From: Deltaproteobacteria bacterium
GTDB taxonomy: Bacteria > Desulfobacterota > Desulfuromonadia > Desulfuromonadales > JAAYDE01
Length of the DNA stretch: 35,959 nucleotides
Assembly (NCBI GenBank): GCA_016926265.1
Contig: JAFGOW010000183.1
Location: 1 to 35,959 of the forward strand
Direction: 5' to 3'
Made by a program: the position numbers and the translations under genes. Below the pieces are notes generated by a model. The model did not search any database, was not told the DNA's origin, and saw nothing but the letters and a program-made list of their open reading frames with translations. Below are positions 14,743-23,533 of the stretch, piece after piece. Within the stretch, counting starts at the first letter, position 1, and the number at the start of each line of letters is the position of its first letter.

Positions 14743-17700
14743 GCCGTCTGCCTTTGCTTTTCGACCCGGTACTCCTCGATGGTCAGGTTGCGCAGCACCG
14801 AAGCGCGGCCGTCCTCGTTATGGACGAAGCCGACGGCGGAGACGAAAGGTTCGATGATGTGTATCTTCTGCAGGGGTGTGACAATGAGCAGTTGCAGGTT
14901 GAGCTGGGCGAAGAGCTGGAGACCATAGCGGGCCGAGTCGTCGGAGCCGCGGCCGAAGGCCTCGTCGATGACCACGAAGCGGAAGGAGCGCGACCGGACC
15001 GCCCCCCATTCGAGACCGAACTGATAGGCCAGGCTGGCGGCCAGCACGGTGTAGGCGAGTTTTTCCTTCTGCCCGCCCGACTTGCCGGCCGAATCGGCAT
15101 AATGCTCGTATTCGCTGTCGTCCTCGCGCCAGCGTTCGCTGGCCGCGAAGACGAACCAGTGGCGCACGTCCGTAACCTTGGCACTCCAGCGCCGGTCGAT
15201 CTCCGACTGCCCTTCCCGGCCCCGGAAACGCTCAATGATCCGCCGTACCTGGAGGAACTTCCCCTCGGAATAGTGGAACTCCTCGGACCCGGTCAGGGCG
15301 TCTTCCGTGCAGGCCCGCAAATCCGCCTGAAATTCACGGACCTCGGGGTCCGGAGCCGCCTGCGCCTCGAGGGCGATGTAGCGGCCGGGGTTGTAATCGA
15401 TCTGGGTCAGGGAATCGTTGATATGGCCGATCCGTTCCTTGATCGTCTCCCGCTCCCGGTTCAGTTGCGACTGGAAATTGGCCACCTCGCGGATCGTGTT
15501 CTCTTGGAGCAGCTCCTTGAAACGGGCCTCGAAGCGCGGCAGATCGTCGCCTTGCAACTGCTCCAGCAGCGCCTGGTAGTCCCCGGCCGCTTCCACGGCC
15601 ACATCCACCTCCTGGGTTTCCAGGGGATAGGAGGTGCTGAAGGAGCGCATGGCATCGATGATTTTGTCCTGCAGGCGGCGGATCTTGCCGTCCTCGGCAT
15701 CGATTTGGGTCTGGAGCCAATCCCGCATCTCCCGCTCGCGGTTTTCGCAGGATTCGACCGTCAGGGACGCTTCGCCCAGGGCCGCTTGCCGCAACACCGC
15801 CAGTCGTTCGAAATGCCGGTCGTGGCCCTGCCCCGCGGCCCCCAGCAAGGCGCGGGTCTGGTCACGCAGCTCTGCCGCGAAGGTTTTCTTCTCTTCGGTT
15901 CGGGAACGCCTGTCCTTGCGGTCGTCGAGTTGCTGTTCGGTCTCGGCCAGGGCTGTTTCCACCTCGGCGAGCCGGGCACCGAGCACCATGAGGGTGTTGG
16001 AGCCGGTTTCGAGTCGTTTCTTCTCTTCCTCAAGGCCGGCGATCTCCAAAACCAGAGGGCGCCAGTCGAGCTCCCGAAAATCGCGATACTCTTCCAGCTT
16101 GGAGAGGATGGCCAGCCGCTCCTGAAGAAGGCTCCGCTCCTGCTGCAGAGCGGCAATGCGGGCGCCGAGATCCCCCATATGCCTTTCCAGCTGGCGGCGC
16201 TGGCTTTCCAGGACGGCCAGCTTGGCGGCGTTGCTCCAGCCGAGAACGTAACGGCTGCGGTCGTTGAGGTCGTGGCGGTCATCCTTTTCGTGGCGCTCCC
16301 CCGGCATCTTGACCTGCCCGGCCCTGGTCAGGCCCCGGGCCTCCCGCCGGAACTGCTCCTGGGTGGCGCAGCAGGCCAGATCAAAACGCCGGGCGATCTC
16401 CCGTTCCAGCCAGTCGAAATAGGGGGAATCGGGTTTCAGGGCCAGCTTGCGGCCCAGCGAATCGGGAGAAATGGGGGTCGTCTCCTGCGGTTTTGCGCCC
16501 TCGCGCACACGGAAATAGACCAGCCGCCCTTTCAGCTGGGTGCGGTCCACCCACTCGGCCACGCGAGAGTAGTGAGAATCCGCAACCAGCAAGGACAGGC
16601 CGAAATTCCGCAACAGCCGCTCGATGGCCCCTTCCCACTCCCGTTCCTCCTCGCGCACCTGGATCAGCTCGCCGGCAAAGGGGAATTCTTCCTCCGCCAG
16701 GTCAAGGGCGCGGCACAGGGCGCGCCGCAGGGTGATCTGCTGTTCATCGATATTGCTGGCCCGGCGTTTGAGGCCGCTGATTTCGGCGGCCAGCCGGCCG
16801 TGCTCGGAACGCTTCTGAGCCAGAAAAACCCCGGCTTCGGTCATCTCGTTCTGGGCCGCGGCCTCTTTTTCAGCGGCCTCTTCCCGCAGAGTCCGCCAAT
16901 GCCGGCGTTGATCCAGGAAGGACTCTGCATCCTCGGCCGGATGGAGATCCAGAGCCCGGATCAGATCTCCGTAGTAACCGGCCTTGTGCCGGCGCCGCTC
17001 CTGCTCTTCCTCCTGACGGCGGATCGCCGCGGCCAGGGCGGCGATGCGGTCGCCCCCCTGTTCCGCGATGGTGTGGCGCAGTTCCAGCTCCTGCTCGCGC
17101 CGGGCCTGGCGCTGTTCTTCCAGGCGCTGGATGGCATTCTGATGCCGCTCCAGTTCCTCGCCCAGAGAGGCGAGACGTTTCTCCAGCAATTCCAGCTTGA
17201 AGCCGCAAAACCAGGGCTTCAGGGCTTCCCGGCAGGCGCGCAGTTCCGCGACGGCGCTGACAAGTTGCCCGTGGCGGTCGCAGTCGGCCACCAGGGGACC
17301 CAGCATCTCGATCTGGCGTTTGGCTTTCAAAACCGCTTCATAGGCGCGGTGAAGGTCGTCGTAATGCTTGATGAGAGCGGCGATGCGCGGCCCCACATCA
17401 AAGGGTTCGAGCATGTGGGTGCGGACAAAATCGGTGAGATTCCCAACGGATTTGAGGGACACGGTCTGGAGGAAGAGATCGAGGGCCTGCTCGTTATCGA
17501 TCCCGAAACGGCGGCGGAACCAGGAGCCGTAGGGGGGGAAACTGTCGAACAGGGCCACTCCCGCGTCCTTGAGCCGCTTGCGCAACGTGAGGATGTCGGC
17601 GCCGAATTGGGCGAAGTCGGCGCCGATGGTCAGGTCGCGCTCGCAGGCCGCATAGAACCGGGCCGGCTGCCCCTGAGCCTCCTTCGTCCAGAAGACCTGG

Positions 17701-18107
17701 GCCAGGGTCACGGTCTTGCCGTAGCCGGCGTTGTGAAAAACGCCGAGGAGCACCGAATAGCTGTTGTGGTCGCGCAACGCCACCGGCTTGGCGCTGCCGA
17801 GGGTTTCCTGGCGCTCTGATTTGTAGTATCCCAGGGTGTAGGAGCGCAGGCTCCGTTCCTTGGCGTCGGCCCCGGCCGCCTTGTTATAGGCGATGCGCTG
17901 GCTTGGCGCCAGCAGGGTAGTCAGAGCATCCACCAGGGTCGATTTCCCGGAACCGATATCCCCGGTCAGCAGAGCGTTACGGCCGTTAAGATGGAGGACC
18001 CACACCCGCCGGTCAAAGGTCCCCCAGTTGAGCACTTCCAGACGTTGCAAACGGAACCCGGCCAACCGGTCATCCGCCATGAATTCCAGCTCGAGGTTTT
18101 CAATCAT
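14739..18107 (-). CDS. jetC: Wadjet SMC-like ATPase JetC
   Basis: The SMC/MukB-like motor of Wadjet, 1122 residues when started at ATG 18107 (MIENLELEF...). The track start at 18287 runs back into jetB and adds a non-homologous leader. The N-terminal head has Walker [10 protein letters not shown] (about 49-57). The centre is a long coiled coil rich in Glu/Arg/Gln with a hinge-like segment around 550-620. The C-terminal head has the signature KSGGQKEK (about 1010) and Walker [15 protein letters not shown] (about 1045). It hydrolyses ATP to extrude DNA loops together with JetA and JetB. The start overlaps the jetB stop by 8 bp and the end overlaps jetD by 4 bp. No frameshift or missing motif is seen. 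The 1021-residue ORF on the other strand is a GC-driven shadow. Confidence 0.95.
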   Translation of the reverse strand: MIENLELEFMADDRLAGFRLQRLEVLNWGTFDRRVWVLHLNGRNALLTGDIGSGKSTLVDALTTLLAPSQRIAYNKAAGADAKERSLRSYTLGYYKSERQETLGSAKPVALRDHNSYSVLLGVFHNAGYGKTVTLAQVFWTKEAQGQPARFYAACERDLTIGADFAQFGADILTLRKRLKDAGVALFDSFPPYGSWFRRRFGIDNEQALDLFLQTVSLKSVGNLTDFVRTHMLEPFDVGPRIAALIKHYDDLHRAYEAVLKAKRQIEMLGPLVADCDRHGQLVSAVAELRACREALKPWFCGFKLELLEKRLASLGEELERHQNAIQRLEEQRQARREQELELRHTIAEQGGDRIAALAAAIRRQEEEQERRRHKAGYYGDLIRALDLHPAEDAESFLDQRRHWRTLREEAAEKEAAAQNEMTEAGVFLAQKRSEHGRLAAEISGLKRRASNIDEQQITLRRALCRALDLAEEEFPFAGELIQVREEEREWEGAIERLLRNFGLSLLVADSHYSRVAEWVDRTQLKGRLVYFRVREGAKPQETTPISPDSLGRKLALKPDSPYFDWLEREIARRFDLACCATQEQFRREARGLTRAGQVKMPGERHEKDDRHDLNDRSRYVLGWSNAAKLAVLESQRRQLERHMGDLGARIAALQQERSLLQERLAILSKLEEYRDFRELDWRPLVLEIAGLEEEKKRLETGSNTLMVLGARLAEVETALAETEQQLDDRKDRRSRTEEKKTFAAELRDQTRALLGAAGQGHDRHFERLAVLRQAALGEASLTVESCENREREMRDWLQTQIDAEDGKIRRLQDKIIDAMRSFSTSYPLETQEVDVAVEAAGDYQALLEQLQGDDLPRFEARFKELLQENTIREVANFQSQLNRERETIKERIGHINDSLTQIDYNPGRYIALEAQAAPDPEVREFQADLRACTEDALTGSEEFHYSEGKFLQVRRIIERFRGREGQSEIDRRWSAKVTDVRHWFVFAASERWREDDSEYEHYADSAGKSGGQKEKLAYTVLAASLAYQFGLEWGAVRSRSFRFVVIDEAFGRGSDDSARYGLQLFAQLNLQLLIVTPLQKIHIIEPFVSAVGFVHNEDGRASVLRNLTIEEYRVEKQRQTA

Positions 18108-18729
18108 CTTCCCGCTCTCCAGGCTGCCCCAGCCGCTCCTGATAGGCGGCGAGCCGCTGATCCAGCTCGTTGAGCCACTGGGCATCGACGAACGCCTTGA
18201 GTATGCGACGCACTTCGAACATCTGCTCTTGACCCCGCAGGCGCCGGGCGAAACCGAGATCAACCACCTTGTTGAGATAGGCGTCAACCTGGTCGATCAA
18301 CCGGGTTTCGTTGCTCCCGGCGGGAAGGAAGACCCGAATCAGCTCGGCCACCTCGTCCCGGGAAAGGATCAGCCGCGTGCCGCCGCCCGCGGCGTCAAAC
18401 TCCGCCAGCTTCTTGCGCAGCAGCGCCAGCAGCAGACTGACCGGGAAGGAGAGCTGGCGCCGCGCCACCAGGCGCGGCACCCTGGCCGCCTCGTCACCGG
18501 CCTCCGGCCTGGAGCGCAGAAAAGCATACCCCTCGGCCTCGTCCAGGATCAGTTCCAGGCCGAGCACGGCCACGTAATCGCGCACCGCCGCCTGCAGATT
18601 CAGCAGGGAATTCCACAGTTCGGGGCTCTCCTCCAGGTAGACCACCCCTTTGAGCAGCGGCACCACCACGGCTGACAGATCGTGACCATCGCCTGGAACC
18701 CCGGGGGTTCCTTTATCCGGGATCGCCAT
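18100..18729 (-). CDS. jetB: Wadjet KITE-like subunit JetB (DUF4194)
   Basis: A 209-residue protein with the DUF4194 pattern: [23 protein letters not shown] near the start, [24 protein letters not shown] in the middle, and a winged-helix-like C-terminal part ([12 protein letters not shown]...[16 protein letters not shown]). It corresponds to MukE in MukBEF and links the kleisin-like JetA to the JetC heads. I chose ATG 18729 (MAIPDKG...), 2 bp after the jetA stop and preceded by GAGGGAG, rather than the longer track start inside jetA. It overlaps jetC by 8 bp, so production of the complex is tightly coupled. Confidence 0.92.
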   Translation of the reverse strand: MAIPDKGTPGVPGDGHDLSAVVVPLLKGVVYLEESPELWNSLLNLQAAVRDYVAVLGLELILDEAEGYAFLRSRPEAGDEAARVPRLVARRQLSFPVSLLLALLRKKLAEFDAAGGGTRLILSRDEVAELIRVFLPAGSNETRLIDQVDAYLNKVVDLGFARRLRGQEQMFEVRRILKAFVDAQWLNELDQRLAAYQERLGQPGEREDD

Positions 18730-18731
18730 CG

Positions 18732-20177
18732 TCACTCCCTCACGAAAACAATGCGCGGAATCCGGGCCGCGCGAACCGTGCCCTCCGCTGTTTGCCACTC
18801 CACCCGCTCCCGCTGCTCCTCGTCCACGGCCGAGCCGGGCCAGTCGCCGGCGACCTGCAGGTAGGCGATCAGCTCGGCCAGGCCGTGACGCAGGGGATGG
18901 CGAGCGATGACCTCGCCGAGGCCGATCCGGGAAGCCGCCTGCAACTCGCGACGAATATAACCGGCCAACTCCTCGCGATCAACCACCACTTGGGCGTAAA
19001 GCGCCGCCGTATCGATTTCGGCCTCCCCGACCTCCGGATCCAGATCGGCGATCAGCGGCTTCAGGGGCGGAGAATACAGGGGGCGTTCAAAGGGGAGCTC
19101 GATGGCGGCGCCGTTTTCGGCCAACGCCATGAAGTTTCCTCCGGGCAGTTCCTCGCGCACCGCCAGGGCGCGGCCCTCGATGTCGCGCAGGATATCCATG
19201 ATGCGGCGGTTTTCCAGCCACGCCTGGTCGTCGAGAAAGCGCCGCAACTGCCGGGAGAGCAGGGCCACGGTGCGCTGGGTGTGCTCGCCCGCTTCCAGCC
19301 AGTCGTAATGAATGCGCTGCAGCCGCGGCTCCGGATGCAGCTCCTGAACCGGCTTCAGATCCAGGATCTGCTCCAGGAGGCGGGTCAGTTCTTCTTGCCG
19401 GGTCGGGGACATGAGGAAATCCCAAAAGGCCCGGAAGCTCGTGCCCTCGTCGGAATCGGCGATGGCGTCCCGCTCCCCCATAATTTCTTCCAGCAGAGCG
19501 CCCTTGCCCCCCTCCCAGAGCGCGATACGCTCCCGCACCCGGCGGTCGAGGGTGCGGAAATTGCTTTCGACCGCGCGGAAATCGCTCAGCAGTTCCCGTG
19601 CCATTTGTAAGAATTGCTGAAAGCGGTCCTTGACCGCGGTTTCGTCCAGGAGCGGGAGATCGCCGTTGCGGATGCGACCGATCTCGGCGTCGATGGCCTC
19701 GCGGCGTTTCTGCAGCTCGGCGATCCGCACCCGGGGGTCGGTCTGGCTCCCTTCGCTCATCTGCCGCAACAGTTCGAACAGGGTCAGCAGCCGCGACTCG
19801 GTCCCCACGAAACGCCGCTCCCCCAGGCTGGCCAGCCAGGTCAGGGCCTTCTCCGTGGCCGGGGTCAGATCGAAATGGGGTTCGTCGGAACCGGCAGGAT
19901 AAAACTTCCGCAACCAGCCCTTGGCATTGTCGGCCCAGTCGTCAAGATAAGAGCGCCCCGAACGCGGGAAGGCCTCGGCCCCGTACTGCTCGCGCAGGGC
20001 GAAGAGCTCATCCTCCAAGGCCTCGGCCAGATCGGCCTGGGACATAATCCGGACATTGGGAGCGATAAAAACCCGGAACAGGAATCCCGCCACCAGCGAG
20101 GCGTGATCGGAGCGCAGCAGTTTCCAGGCGGGATGGTTCTGGCGCAGCAGCTCAAGGGTGGTGAAATCAAGGGGCAT
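18732..20177 (-). CDS. jetA: Wadjet kleisin-like subunit JetA (DUF3375)
   Basis: A 481-residue protein of the DUF3375 family, the MukF/kleisin-like component of type I Wadjet. Recognisable blocks are LRQNHPAWKLLRSDHASLVAGFL at the N-terminus, SRLLTLFELLRQMSEGS in the middle, and a helical central region (residues about 160-330) followed by a C-terminal domain. It bridges JetC heads and JetB. ATG 20177 has no strong Shine-Dalgarno site. The unrecognised gene ending at 20228 lies 50 bp upstream on the same strand, so jetA could be read from the same transcript. It is the first recognised gene of the jetABCD operon. Confidence 0.93.
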   Translation of the reverse strand: MPLDFTTLELLRQNHPAWKLLRSDHASLVAGFLFRVFIAPNVRIMSQADLAEALEDELFALREQYGAEAFPRSGRSYLDDWADNAKGWLRKFYPAGSDEPHFDLTPATEKALTWLASLGERRFVGTESRLLTLFELLRQMSEGSQTDPRVRIAELQKRREAIDAEIGRIRNGDLPLLDETAVKDRFQQFLQMARELLSDFRAVESNFRTLDRRVRERIALWEGGKGALLEEIMGERDAIADSDEGTSFRAFWDFLMSPTRQEELTRLLEQILDLKPVQELHPEPRLQRIHYDWLEAGEHTQRTVALLSRQLRRFLDDQAWLENRRIMDILRDIEGRALAVREELPGGNFMALAENGAAIELPFERPLYSPPLKPLIADLDPEVGEAEIDTAALYAQVVVDREELAGYIRRELQAASRIGLGEVIARHPLRHGLAELIAYLQVAGDWPGSAVDEEQRERVEWQTAEGTVRAARIPRIVFVRE

Positions 20178-20227
20178 GGGGGGAAAATCCGTTGGGCAAT
20201 TGAACAGTAATCAGAGGGCAAGGCCGG

Positions 20228-20953
20228 TTATCCCTCCTCGCCTTCTTCTTTTTCCCTGGCCACCAGTCCACGCCAAATAAAGATCGTACCTTCATTCAAA
20301 TCCCGCTGATCGTTTTGACTCAGCTCCTTGTTGAGAGCCTTCGCATTGGGAATATCCGCCATGGTCAGGGGGATGGCGGCCCCCGTATGCATCCAGGCCG
20401 TTTTAAAAGGGAAGATCCTGAGCCCGAACAACCCGCTGATGACATCCTGTTTCGATATGCGGCTGTCGAGAACAAAAAATTCCTTTCCCGAAAAGGTGTC
20501 CCAGGCAATGAACCCCCCTGGAGGAACCAACTCCTTGACCATAAAGATGGAAAACATAGCCTGAGCCATGCCTTGCAGAAGCGACCGCTCCATGGACCCC
20601 TCTGGGTAGCGATTGCTATTCAGCATCTGCTGGACAAAATTGATGCCGCGGGGGCGGTGCATATAGGTCGCATAGTCCTGGAACAGCTCCATTCCGTATT
20701 CATCTTCAAATATTATGGCCTTTTTTCCTCCCTGTTTTTTTAGCATTCGAAGCCGCTTGGCGCAGGCCTGATAGGCCTCTTTCCGGATCAGCTTGCCGGT
20801 CTCGGAATTTAAACGTTTCAACAGCTCCAGCATCGCTGGATATTCGGCAAACAGGGCTTCATAATCGGCAGGGATGACGGCCGTATTTCCAAAATCTTTT
20901 TGGGCTTTGCCAACCTGGGTTGCCTCAATATTTAAAGAATCTGGCTTCGACAA
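20228..20953 (-). CDS. Unrecognised protein, possible Wadjet-associated gene
   Basis: A 241-residue soluble protein with no signal peptide or membrane segment. The start is TTG 20953, well supported by GGAGG 8 bp upstream. The middle (IIFEDEYGMELFQDYATYMH...GINFVQQMLNSN...SLLQGMAQAMFSIFMVKELVPPGGF...FSGKEFFVLDSRIS) recalls a beta-rich region I associate with some SEC-C-motif and related accessory proteins. The match is from memory and weak, and no SEC-C motif is present. The C-terminus ends in a Glu/Lys-rich tail. It stands 50 bp upstream of jetA in the same direction and shares no features with the other neighbours, so it is likely co-transcribed with the Wadjet genes. Whether it acts as a regulator, accessory factor or passenger is unknown. 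Confidence 0.75.
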   Translation of the reverse strand: MSKPDSLNIEATQVGKAQKDFGNTAVIPADYEALFAEYPAMLELLKRLNSETGKLIRKEAYQACAKRLRMLKKQGGKKAIIFEDEYGMELFQDYATYMHRPRGINFVQQMLNSNRYPEGSMERSLLQGMAQAMFSIFMVKELVPPGGFIAWDTFSGKEFFVLDSRISKQDVISGLFGLRIFPFKTAWMHTGAAIPLTMADIPNAKALNKELSQNDQRDLNEGTIFIWRGLVAREKEEGEEG

Positions 20954-21148
20954 GGGATCAACCTCCGGTAGTTTTTAAAATCTATCGCTTCATATCAAAC
21001 CAATGATCACTCCACGTCGTAATTTTTCTCGCCTCACCCCAAGCGCTCAAAAATCCGGCGCAGATTACCTCCCCCTCCCTGACCCTCCCCCTTCTGGGGA
21101 GGGTAACTATTTTCCTCCCCCCAGCGGGGGGAGGTCAGGAGGGGGGCG
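20954..21148. repeat. Intergenic region with GC-rich inverted repeats
   Basis: The stretch 21065-21146 consists of opposed pyrimidine and purine tracts: ctccccctccctgaccctcc, then ctggggagggtaac, then cctccccccagcggggggagg and tcaggagggggg. At least two nested hairpins are possible, one with a near-perfect 8-bp stem CCTCCCCC/GGGGGAGG around AGC. Repeats of this style are common intergenic elements in GC-rich bacteria. The rest of the gap must contain the promoter for the 20228-20953 gene. Confidence 0.6.
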
Positions 21149-21298
21149 CTACTCCCCGTTGAACATGCGGCGTTTGAAAACCGGATCGAGGGAACGCGCC
21201 TCGGGAATGAAACTGTCGCTGTTGACCAGCACATCCTCGGCCCCTTCGGTCAGCTTTTGCGCCAGGACGAATGCCCGGTCAGCCTCGTTTTGTTTTGT
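21149..21298 (-). pseudogene. C-terminal fragment of an unidentified gene
   Basis: On the minus strand a frame reads QNEADRAFVLAQKLTEGAED... and ends ...DPVFKRRMFNGE-stop at 21149. It looks like genuine coding sequence (balanced composition, amphipathic helices) but is cut off upstream by an in-frame stop at 21299-21301, directly where a patatin-like fragment on the other strand begins. Roughly 45 residues remain. I cannot assign the parent gene. Confidence 0.45.
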
Positions 21299-21595
21299 CT
21301 AGAAGTTGCAACAGAAACGCCTGCCCAAGGGGGATGAAAAGAATCAGGAGGAAGAGGAGGGCATCGTCCTGCTCGATATCGTTTCCCAGCCGATGGCCAC
21401 CATGCAGAACACCATCGCCCGTTTGAAACTGGCCACCTACTCCCCGGATGTCGCCATTTCCATTTCCAAAGCCGCCTGCACCTTCCTCGATTTCCACCGC
21501 GCCGACGAAATGATCCGGCTCGGATACCATCAGGCCGGGGTAACCATGGAATCCTTTCTGGCGGAAAGCGGCGGCCAGCCAAATAAAAATCGGAC
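21270..21595 (+). pseudogene. 3' fragment of a patatin-like phospholipase gene
   Basis: From about 21296 to 21590 the plus strand closely matches the last third of the intact patatin gene at 24246-25184. Shared blocks include LQQK, LLDIVSQ, TMQN-IAR, LATYSPDV, ACTFLDFHRAD, IRLGYHQAGVTMESFLAESGG. The catalytic domain is missing, an in-frame TAG at 21300-21302 replaces a Glu codon, and the natural stop is lost by divergence after AESGG, so the frame runs into unrelated sequence. It is a remnant of a second copy or of a recombination event. The track ORF 21306-21719 is therefore not a functional gene. Confidence 0.8.
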
Positions 21596-21680
21596 GTTGG
21601 CCTGGACAACCACCTGCTCATCAAACAAGCCAAGCTGTCTGGCGCTCAATCCCTTCCTCCATGGGTGGTCCCGAGCCTTG

Positions 21681-22397
21681 TCACCCGTCGCCTTCCGGCC
21701 CCTCCAGGCTCCCCATTAATCTGCTGAAAAATTCCGGCGCTGGCGCTTCGAAGCTCAGCCGCCTGCCGCTGAAGGGGTGCGGGAAGGAGAGGAAGCGGGC
21801 GTGCAGCGCCATGCGCGGCTCAAGATCATCCTTTTTCCCGTATTTGGTGTCGCCGACAATGGGATGCCCGATCTCGGCCAGATGCACCCGGATCTGGTTT
21901 TTCCTTCCGGTCAGCAGAACCACCTCCAGCAGGGAGAGGTTTCTTTTCACCTTCAGCAGGCAGTAATCGGTCCGGGCCAGGCGACCCTGGCCATCTTCCG
22001 AAGTGGAAAAAACGAAATAGTCCTCGTCCTCGGCCAGACGGGAGGTGATGGTGCCGCTGGGCTCGCAGACGCCGTGGACCACGGCCAGATATTTCTTCTC
22101 GGTCTGGGGCCAGTTCGCCTTGAGGCGGTACATCGCCTCCTCGCTCTTGGCAAAAAGCAGCAGACCGGAGGTGTCCCGGTCCAGCCGATGGACGATGAAG
22201 AGGCGCTTGCGGCTCTTGCCGCAGCCGGCCCGGAAGTATTCGGTCAGAATGGAGTGGACGGTGCGCGATTTCTCGTGCACCGTGGCCACGGTCAGAAGCC
22301 CGGCGGGCTTGTCCACCACCATGAGCTCCCGGTCCTCGTAAAGGATCACCAGGCCGTGGGGAAGGCGCCGGAGGCCCCGGCTGAGCGGTTTTTTCAT
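21681..22397 (-). CDS. RluA-family pseudouridine synthase, copy 2
   Basis: A 238-residue protein, near-identical to the product of 10462-11232 over its whole length, including the catalytic HRLDRDTSG, VVDKPAGLLTV, TGRKNQIRVHL and HPIVGDTKYG blocks. Differences are conservative (for example MTEIGHP versus LAEIGHP), and no frameshift is seen, so it should be active. ATG 22397 matches the start of copy 1; the track extension to 22487 adds a leader that does not match copy 1. The gene sits in a patch of gene debris beside a patatin fragment, so it is probably the product of a recent segmental duplication. Which of the two is ancestral cannot be told here. Confidence 0.85.
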   Translation of the reverse strand: MKKPLSRGLRRLPHGLVILYEDRELMVVDKPAGLLTVATVHEKSRTVHSILTEYFRAGCGKSRKRLFIVHRLDRDTSGLLLFAKSEEAMYRLKANWPQTEKKYLAVVHGVCEPSGTITSRLAEDEDYFVFSTSEDGQGRLARTDYCLLKVKRNLSLLEVVLLTGRKNQIRVHLAEIGHPIVGDTKYGKKDDLEPRMALHARFLSFPHPFSGRRLSFEAPAPEFFSRLMGSLEGPEGDG

Positions 22398-22490
22398 GGC
22401 AAACCGGGATCCACGGATTTCCTGCTTGGGAACATATCCCAAAGAACGTTTGACGCCACGATACGTACCGTCATTAAGCCGCCGCAAAAA

Positions 22491-22532
22491 GCACCTTTGA
22501 CAGGTCTTTTAACAGGTGCTAAATTGGCACCT
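22491..22532 (+). promoter_or_regulatory. Promoter and operator of the Phd/RelE-type toxin-antitoxin unit
   Basis: TTGACA (22497-22502) and TAAATT (22520-22525) are 17 bp apart, with an extended -10 TG (22517-22518). The -10 lies within the inverted repeat AGGTGC-N7-GCACCT (22514-22532). A further GCACCT lies at 22491-22496, just upstream of the -35. These half-sites are good candidates for binding of the antitoxin, which in this family represses its own operon. Confidence 0.65.
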
Positions 22533-22547
22533 ATCCAGGAGGCTCCC

Positions 22548-22817
22548 ATGAATGCCAAATTTTCCGAAGACGTCATACCCCTCACCGAAATGAAAATCAA
22601 CCCCGGCAAGGTGATCCGACAGGTTGCCGACGTCCATCGTCCGGTTCTCCTGACCAGTCGCGGCCGGGGGGTCGCCGTAGTCCTGGCTCTGGAGGATTTT
22701 GAAAAGAACGAGGAAGAGAAAGAGTTCATGCGGGCGGTGGTTGCCGGGTTGAATGATCTCGAAGAAGGCCGGGAACTCAGTCTCGCTGAAGCGAAAGAGC
22801 GCCTCGGGCGGGGATGA
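22548..22817 (+). CDS. Phd/YefM-family antitoxin
   Basis: An 89-residue protein whose N-terminal 50 residues have the Phd/YefM DNA-binding fold pattern: IPLTEMKINPGKVIRQVADVHRPVLLTSRGRGVAVVLALEDF. The acidic C-terminal part (about 55-89) would wrap around the toxin. ATG 22548 follows AGGAGG by 5 bp, and the track ORF beginning at 21777 is antisense to the RluA gene for most of its length. The stop codon overlaps the toxin start (ATGA), giving coupled translation with antitoxin first. It is expected to repress the promoter at 22491-22532 alone and more strongly with the toxin. Confidence 0.9.
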   Translation: MNAKFSEDVIPLTEMKINPGKVIRQVADVHRPVLLTSRGRGVAVVLALEDFEKNEEEKEFMRAVVAGLNDLEEGRELSLAEAKERLGRG

Positions 22818-23128
22818 TGGCCGGTCACCTCCCCATCACCCTGGCTGTTTCGGCCTTGAACGACCTCGAAGAGATCAGAAGCCACTACCTGGAAAAACAG
22901 ATCCCGGAAGTTGGCGAGAAACTGACAAGGGATATTTTCAACGCCATGGAGGGACTCGGCCTCTTCTCCGATCAGGGCCGAATCGTCCCGGAATTCGGCC
23001 AGCCCCTGCTCCGCGAACTGATTCATCCCCCCTTCCGTATCGTTTACCGCCGCGACCCCGGACGGATACGGGTTGTGCGTATCTGGCGGAGCGAGCGCCT
23101 GCTCCGGTTTCCGGAGAAGAATCGGTAA
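22814..23128 (+). CDS. RelE/ParE-family toxin
   Basis: A 104-residue protein with the RelE/ParE fold signature: SALNDLEEIRSHYLEKQIPEVGEKLTRDIFNAMEGL (two helices), GRIVPEFGQPLLRELIHPPFRIVYRR and RIRVVRIWRSERLLRF (the beta-sheet and C-terminal catalytic or binding region). The RELIHPPFRIVYR block is typical of ParE/RelE proteins annotated as plasmid stabilisation toxins. Members either cut mRNA on the ribosome or inhibit gyrase; the choice cannot be made from sequence. Translation may start at ATG 22814, overlapping the antitoxin stop, or at the immediately following ATG 22817. Confidence 0.9.
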   Translation: MMAGHLPITLAVSALNDLEEIRSHYLEKQIPEVGEKLTRDIFNAMEGLGLFSDQGRIVPEFGQPLLRELIHPPFRIVYRRDPGRIRVVRIWRSERLLRFPEKNR

Positions 23129-23533
23129 CCGACCTTGCGGGCTTCCACCGTCACCGTAGCACTGGAGCCCAATCTCCGGCATTGGGCGCCGCTGGATTCT
23201 ATGACTTTGATAGGCATCCCTCAGCCCCGCAATCACGTTGGCCGCCCTGTCGTTCCCCTTAAGGCGTTCCTCCGGCGTCATATCAAGAAACATGGCGACC
23301 AGTGCATTATCGACGGATTGGTTCTGGTTTTTTCCCCTCGGAGAATTTATTTGAGGCGTCGTCTCAGTTAACGATTCCCCTGAAAAAACCTGAAAAAATG
23401 GCGGCGCCACGTGCGGAGAGTATCAGAAAAGAGTTGCAAAGTCGATGGAACAGCCATTGAGCCTATTCCCGACGTACCGCCGAATGTGATAGGTTTTTAA
23501 ACCGAAACACACCCCTCAATAGATTAAGGAACC
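23129..23533. other. Intergenic region with a possible decayed reading frame
   Basis: On the minus strand, 23198-23314 reads VDNALVAMFLDMTPEERLKGNDRAANVIAGLRDAYQ..., which looks like real protein (compare small proteins with 'MTPEERL..ND' motifs). No start with a ribosome binding site is seen, and the frame runs on antisense through the toxin gene, so I treat it as a remnant. The remainder up to nfi holds no gene I can support. AAGGA at 23526-23530 serves nfi. Confidence 0.4.

Noticed and set aside
14754-17819. 1021-residue ORF on the plus strand
   Set aside because: It is wholly antisense to jetC, whose ATPase motifs are unmistakable. The translation is Gly/Leu/Gln-rich with no domain, a typical GC-driven shadow.
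21306-21719. 137-residue plus-strand ORF in the scar region
   Set aside because: The first two thirds are the C-terminal fragment of a patatin gene without its catalytic domain and the rest is antisense to the second RluA gene, so I list it as a pseudogene.
22394-23410. 338-residue minus-strand ORF over the Phd/RelE-type pair
   Set aside because: Most of it is antisense to the toxin and antitoxin genes. Only the 23198-23314 part looks coding-like, and that is noted separately.
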